From assembly GCF_900129555.1 (NCBI RefSeq), contig NZ_FQWC01000002.1:248001-312000 (forward strand): a stretch of DNA of 64,000 bases, given 5' to 3'. The DNA comes from Flavobacterium defluvii (GTDB taxonomy: Bacteria > Bacteroidota > Bacteroidia > Flavobacteriales > Flavobacteriaceae). A model generated the notes under the pieces. That model was not told the origin of the DNA. It saw nothing but the letters and a program-made list of their open reading frames with translations, and made no database searches. Within the stretch, counting starts at the first letter, position 1. Each line of letters begins with the position of its first letter. Both the position numbers and the translations under genes were made by a program. This document shows positions 43,313 to 51,456 of this stretch, in pieces.

Positions 43313-43786
43313 TTATTGATGATGATAAGGTTCATTTCGTAAAATCGTAAATCCGCGGTACAATTGTTCGATAAAGAATAAACGAACCATTTGATGCGAA
43401 AACGTCATCAGCGAAAGCGAAACTTTTCCTTGTGCTTTTTTATAAACAGTTTCAGAAAAACCATAAGGACCGCCGATAACAAAAACCAACGTTTTTACTC
43501 CAGAATTCATTTTCTTTTGCAGTTCTTCAGAGAAACCAACGCTGGAGAAGTTTTTTCCGTTTTCATCCAATAAAATCAATTGATCTGTGGCTGAAAGTTT
43601 AGAAAGAATTAATTCTCCTTCTTTTTCTTTCTGCTGGCTTTCAGATAAGTTTTTTACGTTTTTAATATCTGGAATAATCTCCAAATCAAATTTGATGTAA
43701 AACGACAAACGTTTGGTATAATCGTCTATCAAAGTTTGAAGCGATTTATTGTCTGTTTTGCCTATTGCGATTAACTTGATGTTCAT
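43313..43786 (-). CDS. rlmH: 23S rRNA pseudouridine-1915 N3-methyltransferase
   Basis: This SPOUT methyltransferase modifies helix 69 of the large subunit. The start at 43786 (MNIKLIAIGKTDNKSLQ) gives 157 residues. The SAM knot is FVIGGPYGFSETVYKKA (near 102-118), and the C-terminal MTFSHQMVRLFFIEQLYRGFTILRNEPYHH is diagnostic of RlmH. Confidence 0.96.
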   Translation of the reverse strand: MNIKLIAIGKTDNKSLQTLIDDYTKRLSFYIKFDLEIIPDIKNVKNLSESQQKEKEGELILSKLSATDQLILLDENGKNFSSVGFSEELQKKMNSGVKTLVFVIGGPYGFSETVYKKAQGKVSLSLMTFSHQMVRLFFIEQLYRGFTILRNEPYHHQ

Positions 43787-43832
43787 TTGTAAAGTTTTTT
43801 TGCCACGAATTGCACAAATTAGCACGAATTTA

Positions 43833-43972
43833 ATTTAAACACATAGAGTCATAGTTTTTCTTTGTCTATAAAGGCGTTTCACTAATTGCAATACACATAG
43901 CTATGTGTTAAAGCTTGCTTTTTCTGTAATCTTAAACAGAAACAATAGATCTATGTTTCTATGTGTTTAAAT
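43833..43972. repeat. Nested CACATAG / CTATGTG inverted repeat
   Basis: Outer arms of 15 bases (43833-43847 and 43958-43972) are perfect reverse complements. The centre has the perfect 16-bp palindrome ACACATAGCTATGTGT (43893-43908). It fills most of the gap between rlmH and the ABM gene. A CACGAATT stretch precedes it at 43804-43830. Confidence 0.65.
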
Positions 43973-43994
43973 TTTTTCGCAGAAAGGATAAATA

Positions 43995-44297
43995 TTATTT
44001 TTTATTCTCAAAAACTGTTTCGAAATGTTCTACAATTGGAAAAGGTTCGTAATAATGATGCAAAATTTTCTTCCATTCTAAATACGCTTCAGAAGTTCTG
44101 AAACCTACTGTATGACCTTCCAGCGTATTCCAATCAACTAATAAAAGATATTTATTTTCGACTTCAAGACATTTTTCTAAACGATGTCCTAAATAACCAT
44201 CGATTGATGAAATATATTGACTTGCTTTTGCAAAATCGGCTTCAAATGTTGATGCTAATTCTGGTTTTACATATAAAAATGCTGCTTCTAGAATCAT
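43995..44297 (-). CDS. ABM-type monooxygenase-fold protein
   Basis: The 100-residue product has the ferredoxin-like alpha/beta fold of the antibiotic-biosynthesis-monooxygenase family: MILEAAFLYVKPELASTFEADFAKASQYISSIDGYLGHRLEKCLEVENKYLLLVDWNTLEGHTVGFRTS. It keeps a pocket His-Arg pair. These dimers have varied roles, such as haem degradation or small-molecule oxidation. A perfect palindrome separates it from the deaminase gene. Confidence 0.82.
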   Translation of the reverse strand: MILEAAFLYVKPELASTFEADFAKASQYISSIDGYLGHRLEKCLEVENKYLLLVDWNTLEGHTVGFRTSEAYLEWKKILHHYYEPFPIVEHFETVFENKK

Positions 44298-44310
44298 AAT
44301 TTTAATGTTT

Positions 44311-44338
44311 ACCTAACAGGTTTTAAAACCTGTTAGGT
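44311..44338. repeat. 28-bp perfect palindrome
   Basis: ACCTAACAGGTTTT (44311-44324) is followed by its exact reverse complement (44325-44338). It lies 8 bases past the stop of the deaminase gene and 13 bases before the ABM start, so it may end one transcript. The CCTAACAGG word recurs in flavobacterial intergenic repeats. Confidence 0.7.
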
Positions 44339-44346
44339 TTAGAAAT

Positions 44347-45762
44347 TTAGTTTTTAGAAAACTTCGCTTCAAAAATTTTAAAACGATTGTCTAGATCTTT
44401 GATTAATTGTTTTTTAACCGATGTATCTTGAATGAAACTGTAATTGATGCTGTTGTAAACGTATTTTTTGATTGTTTCGTAGCTTACATCAGGATATCTT
44501 TTTGCCAGTAAAACATATTGTTCTGTCATATTGCTTCTTAAAATTCCCGCATCGTCTGTACTGATTACAATTGGAACATTAAACTCTTTGTAAAGCGTAA
44601 AAGGATGTCTATTTTCTTTTACTTTCAAAATGAATTCGTTACTCACCAAATTGATTTCAATCGGAATGTTTTTTTGAGCCATATACTTTAATAAGTCGTA
44701 TGAATTAGCTTCGTAAGCAATATCAACTCCGTGACCAATTCTGTTGGCGCCTGCAATATAAATAGCGTCATTAATATGCCATGTTAAATCTTCTGGCTGA
44801 ACCAAGCCTAAAGTCAATTCGCCCGCGTGGAGCGTATATTTTACGTCTGGGAATTTAGAATGACAATATTTAAACATCACCATATGCAGCCAATAATCTT
44901 TCATAGAGTTTTCGCCATGTTCTGGAGAAACGATATTTACACCTGCAGTTAGTTTGCTTTCGCTTGACGAAATAAAAGCAATTACCAGATTTTTGAACAA
45001 ATCGACAGGTTCCATAAAACGCAGTACAAAGTTTTGATAACGCATGGTGAATTTTTCGTCATCTATTTTTAAATCTTTATGCAGTTTTGCTAAGAAATTA
45101 GTATTGAAATCATCTGCATACTTTTTAGCCTCTTTTTTCTGAAGTGATTTATACAATTCATCCAAAAGTTTTAAAACCGCTTTTTCATCTTTTTGCGATG
45201 CAGCCTGACGAAGTTTTGTATTGAAATCTACTAAATCTGAAACATTCATATCACACGGAATTGTCGATAACTGTGTTTCAATATAAGATACATTTTCGGC
45301 AATGGCGCGTTTCTTTAATTCGAGCATTCCTTCTGCAAAATGGCCTGCGATAGTGGGTTCAAATTTCATAAAAGAGTCAAAAAACTGATCGTCAGAAGGT
45401 ACTGAACCATTATAATCTTTTATTGACCAGGTCTGCATAACCTGCTGCTCGTAATAATCTAATTTTCCGTCATTTTTTATAGAAGAAAAAGTCTGCCATT
45501 TTCCTTTTTCAGGTTTTGTTTTAGAAACTGCCATAGTTTCCAGATTCAAATAAAAGTCTTCTGCAATAGCTCTTTCCAAAAGAGGTTCTGCATAAACTGA
45601 TCCTGAAAAATGGTGGTGTAAATCGCCTCCTTTAGGCATTTGTTGAAAGAAAGCTGTTAAGAGAGCTTCATTATTTCTGATTTTTTCTAAATAACTTTCA
45701 GCTGATTGAGAAAAGCCGATTTGTGCTATAAAAATACAGAAAAGCGTAATTATCCTTGTCAT
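44347..45762 (-). CDS. Secreted adenosine deaminase-like protein
   Basis: The 471-residue protein has a signal peptide (MTRIITLFCIFIAQIGFSQS). The amidohydrolase motifs are complete: MPKGGDLHHHFSGSVYAEPL (the H-x-H pair near 46), TLHAGEL (near 314), RIGHGVDIAYE (near 341) and ISTDDAGI (near 400). The length and an insert of about 100 residues resemble secreted ADGF-like enzymes. It would deaminate adenosine outside the cytoplasm for purine salvage. A -7-like element lies at 45784-45791 on the minus strand. Confidence 0.9.
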   Translation of the reverse strand: MTRIITLFCIFIAQIGFSQSAESYLEKIRNNEALLTAFFQQMPKGGDLHHHFSGSVYAEPLLERAIAEDFYLNLETMAVSKTKPEKGKWQTFSSIKNDGKLDYYEQQVMQTWSIKDYNGSVPSDDQFFDSFMKFEPTIAGHFAEGMLELKKRAIAENVSYIETQLSTIPCDMNVSDLVDFNTKLRQAASQKDEKAVLKLLDELYKSLQKKEAKKYADDFNTNFLAKLHKDLKIDDEKFTMRYQNFVLRFMEPVDLFKNLVIAFISSSESKLTAGVNIVSPEHGENSMKDYWLHMVMFKYCHSKFPDVKYTLHAGELTLGLVQPEDLTWHINDAIYIAGANRIGHGVDIAYEANSYDLLKYMAQKNIPIEINLVSNEFILKVKENRHPFTLYKEFNVPIVISTDDAGILRSNMTEQYVLLAKRYPDVSYETIKKYVYNSINYSFIQDTSVKKQLIKDLDNRFKIFEAKFSKN

Positions 45763-45783
45763 ACTCTAAGTTTAAATTACGCG

Positions 45784-45791
45784 CAAATATA
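45784..45791 (-). promoter_or_regulatory. -7 element of the deaminase gene
   Basis: On the minus strand TATATTTG matches TAnnTTTG, 22 bases before the start codon. The -33 TTG is not clear. Confidence 0.4.
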
Positions 45792-45840
45792 CGAGTTTTC
45801 GGAGAAATTTGAAAATCGAATTTCGTTGCGTTGAATTTTT

Positions 45841-45956
45841 AACGCAAAGTACGCAAGGTTTTGTTATTTACTAGACTTGTTATAAACGCAAAGTTCGCAA
45901 AGCTTTATGTGAAAAACTTTGCGAACTTTGCGTTATTCTTTGCGCGCTTTGCGGTA
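45841..45956. repeat. AACGCAAAG / CTTTGCGTT inverted repeat cluster
   Basis: AACGCAAAGTTCGCAAAG (45885-45902) and its exact reverse complement (45917-45934) form an 18-bp hairpin. Partial copies flank it at 45841-45858 and 45939-45956. A CTTAGAACCTTAG-type direct repeat follows near 45964-45998. The stretch fills the gap before the GNAT gene. Confidence 0.65.
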
Positions 45957-45999
45957 AAAAAAAACTTAGAACCTTAGTCCCTCAGAACCTTAGTACCTT

Positions 46000-46284
46000 T
46001 TAAGAAAAAAGTACATCATGTATTTCAGGAACCTTATCAAAAACGCTTTTCGCAAAAGGACAAAGCGGAATAATTTTAAGATTGTTGTTTCTGGCATAAT
46101 CTACGGCAGCCATAACCAGTTTTTTACCAACACCTTTTCCGTTAAATTCTGGACTCACTTCGGTATGATCAATAATAAATTTTGAGTCTCCTGCCCAGGT
46201 ATAGGTCATTTTACCAGCTTCTTTTCCGTCTTCTACGGCTTCAAAATAGCCTCTTTTTATATCGTTTATTTGTTGAATTTCCAT
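46000..46284 (-). CDS. YjdJ-type GNAT N-acetyltransferase
   Basis: The 94-residue protein has the short GNAT fold of the GCN5-like YjdJ type: GYFEAVEDGKEAGKMTYTW, HTEVSPEFNGKGVGKKLVMAAVDYARNNNLKIIPLCPFAKSVFDK. The Q/N-G-x-G-V-G-K loop binds acetyl-CoA. The substrate is unknown. It is 5 bases from the OsmC gene and probably in one operon with it and pirin. Confidence 0.9.
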   Translation of the reverse strand: MEIQQINDIKRGYFEAVEDGKEAGKMTYTWAGDSKFIIDHTEVSPEFNGKGVGKKLVMAAVDYARNNNLKIIPLCPFAKSVFDKVPEIHDVLFS

Positions 46285-46289
46285 GATAA

Positions 46290-46685
46290 TTATATTAGTG
46301 TGGTTTTGATTTCGATTGAATGTGCCAATGTTTTATGAATCGGACAACTGTTTGCAATCGTTTCTAGTCTTTGTCTTTGCGTTTCGTCAACTTCTCCTAT
46401 CACTTCAATTCTTCTGGTAAATGAGGTGCAATTTCGCTCGGAATCCCTTTCAAAATCAATTTTGATATTGATTTCTTCAACGTTCCATTGCTTGCGATTA
46501 ATGTACATTCGTAAAGTAATTAAAGTGCAAGAAGCTAACGATGAAGCTAAAAGTTCAGTAGGATTTAAGCCTAAATTTTTGCCTCCCAATTGCTGGGGTT
46601 CGTCAGAAATTAATACATTTCCGCTGGCGGATGTAATTTCCGTTCGATATAAACGCGTATCTATTTTTGCTGAGATTGTATCCAT
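46290..46685 (-). CDS. OsmC-family protein
   Basis: The 131-residue protein has the OsmC/Ohr fold: LGLNPTELLASSLASCTLITLRMYINRKQWNVEEINIKIDFER near the centre, with one Cys in SSLASC, and IANSCPIHKTLAHSIEIKT at the end, which holds the second Cys. Members reduce organic peroxides or bind small molecules. It lies next to a pirin gene, an association seen in many bacteria. Confidence 0.9.
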   Translation of the reverse strand: MDTISAKIDTRLYRTEITSASGNVLISDEPQQLGGKNLGLNPTELLASSLASCTLITLRMYINRKQWNVEEINIKIDFERDSERNCTSFTRRIEVIGEVDETQRQRLETIANSCPIHKTLAHSIEIKTTLI

Positions 46686-46687
46686 AG

Positions 46688-47569
46688 TTATTTAATTCTT
46701 GGTTCAGGTAATGGAACAAATTCGGTTTCGCCGGGAACTTTTGGGAAAGTCTGTTCTGTCCAGTCTTTTTTTGCCTTTTCAATTAATTCTTTATCCGAAG
46801 AAACAAAATTCCAAAAGATAAAATGTTCTTCAGGGAATGGTTGTCCGCCAAAAAGATAAACCGTAGAGTTTTCAGAAATTTCAAACTCGCAAAGCGAAGC
46901 TTCAGTTGTAATTAAAATTTGTCTTGGATCATAAACATGTTCGCCATTTTTGATGCTTCCCTCCAAAATATACAAACCGCTTTCGCCGAATAAATCTTTT
47001 CCAATATTGATTTTTTTGGCTTCTTTGCTTTTAATTTCAATAAAATAAAGCGGACTATAAACAGGAACTGGAGATTTTTTACCAAAAGCTTCACCGGCAA
47101 TTAATTTGTATGAAACACCGTCTTCTTCCCAAGCCGGAATATCATCTGCTTCAACATGCGTGAAATTCGGTTCCATTTGCTCCAATTCTTTTGGAAGTGC
47201 CACCCAAATCTGCAATCCGTGAAGCATTTTATCAGAATGTCTTAAATATTCTGGAGTTCTTTCAGAATGTACAATTCCTTTTCCAGCTGTCATCCAGTTT
47301 ACGGCACCAGGTTTTATTTCTAATTCTGTTCCTAAACTGTCGCGGTGCATAATGCTTGCTTCAAATAAAAAAGTAAGCGTTGAAAGTCCGATATGCGGAT
47401 GCGGCGGAACATCCATATTTTCATGATCACTTAAATGCGCAGGTCCCATGTGGTCGATAAAAACAAATGGTCCGACAGCTCTTTTTTCACGGAAAGGCAA
47501 TAAACGCCCAACCATAAAGTTGCCAATATTGGCAGCACGTTCTTCGATAATTAAACTGATATTTGACAT
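46688..47569 (-). CDS. Pirin-family cupin protein
   Basis: The 293-residue protein has two cupin domains. The iron-site motif is PPHPHIGLSTLTFLFEASIMHRDSLG, with the first His pair and a later His. The first segment RLLPFREKRAVGPFVFIDHMGPA is diagnostic. Bacterial pirins include quercetin dioxygenases and redox sensors. It is the first gene of the pirin-OsmC-GNAT run. Confidence 0.92.
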   Translation of the reverse strand: MSNISLIIEERAANIGNFMVGRLLPFREKRAVGPFVFIDHMGPAHLSDHENMDVPPHPHIGLSTLTFLFEASIMHRDSLGTELEIKPGAVNWMTAGKGIVHSERTPEYLRHSDKMLHGLQIWVALPKELEQMEPNFTHVEADDIPAWEEDGVSYKLIAGEAFGKKSPVPVYSPLYFIEIKSKEAKKINIGKDLFGESGLYILEGSIKNGEHVYDPRQILITTEASLCEFEISENSTVYLFGGQPFPEEHFIFWNFVSSDKELIEKAKKDWTEQTFPKVPGETEFVPLPEPRIK

Positions 47570-47728
47570 GTAGTATTTTGATTTGATTTGAAAACGAAAT
47601 TACAGTTGTGATAGGAATCTGTAACTTAATTTAGATTAAGAAAGTGGTTTTTATTTTTTTTGATTTATAAAAGTAAGGAAAATCTAGAATAATTCATTGT
47701 ATTAGTGTAAAGTGATGAAATGCAGTTT

Positions 47729-47801
47729 TGTCAAACTGAGCGAAGTCGAAGTCCCGCAAAGTGATTCAGCAAGTGGGACTTCGACTTCGCTCAGTCTGAC
47801 A
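47729..47801. repeat. TGTCAaACTGAGCGAAGTCG inverted repeat
   Basis: The left arm 47729-47755 and right arm 47775-47801 are reverse complements at 26 of 27 positions with a 19-base loop. This is a second palindromic family, distinct from the folP one. It lies between pirin and the DNA-repair-like gene, on the 3' side of the latter. Confidence 0.7.
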
Positions 47802-47828
47802 GTACTTAAAAAAAATAACTTTTTCGGA

Positions 47829-48929
47829 TTAATCAATCAACTCAAACTCCAAAGTGTCACTTTCTGTTCCATTAATAATAATCGATAATTGATGTATTCC
47901 AGTATGAAAAACACGAGTTGTAATCAATTTAAAAGACTGATTTCTTTCAATCTTAGTCAATTGATTAGGATGATAAATCTTCTCACTGATTTTAAAGACT
48001 TTTTTCGCCAAATGCCCTTTTGCTTTTTTGTAATGAACAGCATATTCTAAACGAACTGTTTTTGGTTCTTCGTTTTTATTATTTAAATAAAATTGAAACT
48101 GAAGATAATCTCCAATTTTTACAACAGGAGTTTTAATTTCAAATGATGAAAGCTCAATATTAGTGCTTTCTAAACCATAATGGCTTAAAATTTCAGGATG
48201 GCCTTGTTTCAGTAAAGTTCGAGATCCATGCTTGATAATTGCATCTGTTTCTTTGCTGTGGCCTTTCCATTCCGAAGCAATTTCCAGAACAATCTGCGGA
48301 TTATCTTTGGCAATATCATTCAAATTATTGGCAACACTTCTGCGGACATATTCTGAAGGATCGTTTTTTAAATTCTCCAAAATCGGCAGAATGGAAGAAG
48401 GATCTTTTTTAAGAAACGGAATTGCCATTGCCCAAGGTAATCTCGGACGCGAACCTTCGCTTGCCAAACGGCGAACATGATGATTTTTATGCAATGACCA
48501 TTTGATCATTTCATCAATCATTTTTTCTTTATATTTTAAAATGAAAGGACGAACGGCAAATTCGCAGCTTATAAATTGGGTAACAGAAACGAAGGCTTTT
48601 TTCGAAGTTTCAAAATCGTCTAAACCATATATTTCGATATAATCAGCAAAGAAAATGAAAGCCAGATTGCTGTCTGCAAAGTTGTTTTTTCTTAGATTTT
48701 CTATGATTTTGTCAATAAGAGAAACAGCTTCTGGAAAATTTTGAGGCATAAATTGATGAAAAACAACAGTTGTATGTTTCATTCTTTCTTTCCATTCTTT
48801 CTGAAGAAAATCACCTTCGTAAATTGCTTCAATAAATTTTTCTTTGTTGAATGCAGGATACACTTCGGCGACAGCCTGACTAAATTTTTCGTAAAAAGAA
48901 ACGGAGTAAATATCTTTAATTAATCCCAT
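47829..48929 (-). CDS. DNA-alkylation-repair-like HEAT protein
   Basis: The start at 48929 (MGLIKDIYSVSFYEKFSQAV) is preferred over a TTG at 48953. The 366-residue protein has HEAT-like helical repeats across about 1-240 (KWSLHKNHHVRRLASEGSRPRLPWAMAIPFLKKDP, NLKNDPSEYVRRSVANNLNDIAKDNP), as in AlkD-type glycosylases. The C-terminal region (about 260-366) is a beta-rich domain with a pattern of VEYAVHYKKAKGHLAKK. It may remove N3- or N7-alkyl bases, but the catalytic residues are not clear. A -7-like CAAAGATA lies at 48951-48958. Confidence 0.82.
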   Translation of the reverse strand: MGLIKDIYSVSFYEKFSQAVAEVYPAFNKEKFIEAIYEGDFLQKEWKERMKHTTVVFHQFMPQNFPEAVSLIDKIIENLRKNNFADSNLAFIFFADYIEIYGLDDFETSKKAFVSVTQFISCEFAVRPFILKYKEKMIDEMIKWSLHKNHHVRRLASEGSRPRLPWAMAIPFLKKDPSSILPILENLKNDPSEYVRRSVANNLNDIAKDNPQIVLEIASEWKGHSKETDAIIKHGSRTLLKQGHPEILSHYGLESTNIELSSFEIKTPVVKIGDYLQFQFYLNNKNEEPKTVRLEYAVHYKKAKGHLAKKVFKISEKIYHPNQLTKIERNQSFKLITTRVFHTGIHQLSIIINGTESDTLEFELID

Positions 48930-48950
48930 AAATTTTGCTTGATTGAACTT

Positions 48951-48958
48951 CAAAGATA
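48951..48958 (-). promoter_or_regulatory. -7 element of the DNA-repair-like gene
   Basis: On the minus strand TATCTTTG matches TAnnTTTG, 21 bases before the ATG at 48929. This also argues against a start at 48953. Confidence 0.45.
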
Positions 48959-49133
48959 TTTAATTGAACGCTTATTAAAAGATTAAGTGTTGTTAAGAAT
49001 TGTAACTTTTTTTTCTGAATATCTTAATGGCTAAAAAAGAGATATTTAATGTTTGATATAACTTTTCATGTTATTGGAATTTTCAAATCCATAAAATAAG
49101 TTCTAATTTAGCATTATTATTAAAAACAGAAAA

Positions 49134-49991
49134 ATGATAAGCGAAGCTCAATTTCAAGCAGAATTACAACTTTTAATAAGCAATGCCATTAGAGAAGATG
49201 TTGGCCCGGGCGATTACAGTTCGCTTGCCTGTATTCCGGACACGGCTCACGGTCAGGCAAAATTACTTGTAAAAGATCAGGGCGTAATTGCCGGTGTTGA
49301 ACTTGCTAAAATGATATTTGAACATGTAGATCCAAAATTAAAAGTAAAAACATATATTGAAGATGGGATGCATGTAGAATACGGTGAAGTTGTTTTTGAA
49401 GTTTCGGGAAGTTCACAGTCTATTTTAAAAGCCGAAAGAGTAGTTTTGAATACGATGCAGCGTATGTCGGCAATTGCCACAAAAACAAAGCATTTGATGA
49501 AACTTTTGGAAGGAACAAATGCTAAAATATTAGACACACGCAAAACAACACCAAATTTTAGAGCTGCAGAAAAATGGGCTGTAAAAATAGGAGGGGGCGA
49601 AAATCACCGTTATGCTTTGTATGATATGATTATGCTGAAAGATAATCATATTGATTTTGCAGGTGGAATTACGCGTGCTATTTCTAAAACAAAAGAATAT
49701 TTGAAAGAGAATAATCTTGATCTGAAAATCATTGTTGAAGCTCGTAATCTTGATGAAATTAGAGAAATCTTGTTGAGCGACGGCGTTCACAGAATTCTGA
49801 TTGATAATTTTAATTATGAAGATACAAAAACGGCAGTAAATTTGATCGGTTCAAAATGTCAGACAGAATCTTCTGGTAATATCAGCGAAAAAACGGTTCG
49901 CGAATATGCTTTGTGCGGCGTAAATTATATTTCATCAGGAGCTTTAACACACTCTGTTCACAATATGGATTTGAGTCTGAAAGCTTTTTAG
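49134..49991 (+). CDS. nadC: Nicotinate-nucleotide pyrophosphorylase
   Basis: It makes nicotinate mononucleotide from quinolinate and PRPP. The 285 residues match NadC: IREDVGPGDYSSLACIP, LNTMQRMSAIATKTK, LDTRKTTPNFRAAEKWAVKIGGGENHRYALYDMIMLKDNHID (near 137-178), VEARNLDEIREIL and DNFNYEDTKTAV. It is followed by a perfect palindrome (50057-50074) and a BrkB-type gene. Confidence 0.96.
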   Translation: MISEAQFQAELQLLISNAIREDVGPGDYSSLACIPDTAHGQAKLLVKDQGVIAGVELAKMIFEHVDPKLKVKTYIEDGMHVEYGEVVFEVSGSSQSILKAERVVLNTMQRMSAIATKTKHLMKLLEGTNAKILDTRKTTPNFRAAEKWAVKIGGGENHRYALYDMIMLKDNHIDFAGGITRAISKTKEYLKENNLDLKIIVEARNLDEIREILLSDGVHRILIDNFNYEDTKTAVNLIGSKCQTESSGNISEKTVREYALCGVNYISSGALTHSVHNMDLSLKAF

Positions 49992-50056
49992 TGAAGTTTG
50001 AATTTTGAGTTATGAGTTTGGTTTTACAATATTCACTTAAAGAATAATCTAAAATC

Positions 50057-50074
50057 TCCCGATAGCTATCGGGA
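50057..50074. repeat. 18-bp CCCGATAGCTATCGGG palindrome
   Basis: TCCCGATAGCTATCGGGA is a perfect dyad 16 bases before the BrkB-type ATG. It could affect translation start by folding the leader of that gene. It recurs in flavobacterial genomes as an intergenic element. Confidence 0.6.
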
Positions 50075-50089
50075 CTAAAATCAAAAAAT

Positions 50090-51013
50090 ATGTCGAAGGA
50101 AATAGAAGCCCGGATTGAAAAACTGCCCGTAATACGTAATCTGGCCCGACTTTTTAAAAGAATAAAGCTCCCTTGGTTAGAGGGATTTTCTTTGTATGAT
50201 TTGCTCGAAATGTACACTTTAGGAATTCTTGAAGGTGCATTTTCGTATCATGCGAGTGCAGTTTCCTTTAGCTTTTTTATGGCTTTGTTTCCATTTGCCT
50301 TATTCATTTTAAACCTAATTCCCTACATTCCAATAGATAATTTTCAGGAGGATTTTCTTCAGTTTGTGCAGCAGAATGTGCCTCCAAACACATTTGATGC
50401 TATCAGTAAAATTATCAGCGATATCTTAAATAATAGTCATTCGGGATTATTGTCATCGGGTTTCCTGCTATCGATTTTTTTAATGGCAAATGGAGTTAAC
50501 GGAATCTTAAGCGGTTTTGAATCTTCTAAACATGTTTTTGATAAACGAGGTTTTTTCAGGCAGTATTTGGTTGCTCTGGCTATTTCTCTAACGATGACTT
50601 TTATATTGTTTGTTACGGTTGCCATAATTGTTGTTTTTGAGGTATTTATTCAAAAAACGATTATTCAGGATGTGTTGAGTGACAGAATTCCGCTCATCAT
50701 TTTAGGGCGATATTTGTTTGTTGTTTTAATGATTTTGATAACATCTTCAATATTATTGCGTTATGGTACAAAACAGTACAATAAAGTGCCTTTTATAAGC
50801 ATTGGATCTGTTTTTACCACAGTGTTATTTGTTATATCTTCGTTCTTTTTTGGGATTTGGGTTATAAAATTTTCAAAATACAACGAACTTTATGGTTCAA
50901 TTGGAACATTATTAATTCTAATGTTCTATATTTGGATAAACTGTATGATTCTGCTTTTAGGGTTCGAATTGAACGCTTCTATCAGAAAATTAAAACAAAA
51001 AAAAGAAAAATAA
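50090..51013 (+). CDS. YihY/BrkB-family membrane protein
   Basis: The 307-residue protein has about six helices and the family cores: GAFSYHASAVSFSFFMALFPFALFILNLIPYIP, FLLSIFLMANGVNGILSGFESSKHVF, and the late GSIGTLLILMFYIWINCMILLLGFELNASIRK. Function is unknown in bacteria; some members act on lipid or ion transport. It ends 1 base before the DUF2147 gene. Confidence 0.88.
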   Translation: MSKEIEARIEKLPVIRNLARLFKRIKLPWLEGFSLYDLLEMYTLGILEGAFSYHASAVSFSFFMALFPFALFILNLIPYIPIDNFQEDFLQFVQQNVPPNTFDAISKIISDILNNSHSGLLSSGFLLSIFLMANGVNGILSGFESSKHVFDKRGFFRQYLVALAISLTMTFILFVTVAIIVVFEVFIQKTIIQDVLSDRIPLIILGRYLFVVLMILITSSILLRYGTKQYNKVPFISIGSVFTTVLFVISSFFFGIWVIKFSKYNELYGSIGTLLILMFYIWINCMILLLGFELNASIRKLKQKKEK

Positions 51014-51014
51014 T

Positions 51015-51443
51015 ATGAAAAATTTGATGCTGACTATCGGAGTGTTCTTCTTTGCCCTGACCATGCAAAGTCAAAGTGTAATTGGAAAATGGAAAACCAT
51101 TGACGATGAAACGGGAGAAGCCAAATCGGTAGTTGAGATTTACGAGAAATCAGGAAAAATTTACGGAAAGATTGTTGAAATACTGCGCGAAAATCATAAA
51201 AAAGATGTTTGTGTGAAGTGCGACGGTGCCGAAAAAAACAAACCAATCCTGGGTATGGTTATCATAAACGGACTTAAAAAAGATGGTTCAGAATATAACG
51301 GAGGAACTATTTTAGACCCAACAAGTGGTAAAAAATACAAATGTTATATCACATTAGAATCTGCAGATAAATTAAAACTTCGCGGTTATGTTGGTGTTTC
51401 TATTATGGGAAGAACACAATATTGGACAAGAGTGAAAAATTAA
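51015..51443 (+). CDS. Secreted DUF2147 protein
   Basis: The 142-residue product has a signal peptide (MKNLMLTIGVFFFALTMQSQS) and the DUF2147 core: VIGKWKTIDDETGEAKSVVEIYEKSGKIYGKIVEIL, CDGAEKNKPILGMVIINGLKKDGSEYNGGTILDPTSGKKYKCYI and RGYVGVSIMGRTQYWTRV. The family is a lipocalin-like periplasmic barrel of unknown ligand. It starts one base after the upstream stop. Confidence 0.9.
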   Translation: MKNLMLTIGVFFFALTMQSQSVIGKWKTIDDETGEAKSVVEIYEKSGKIYGKIVEILRENHKKDVCVKCDGAEKNKPILGMVIINGLKKDGSEYNGGTILDPTSGKKYKCYITLESADKLKLRGYVGVSIMGRTQYWTRVKN

Positions 51444-51456
51444 TTCAAAAAATAAA

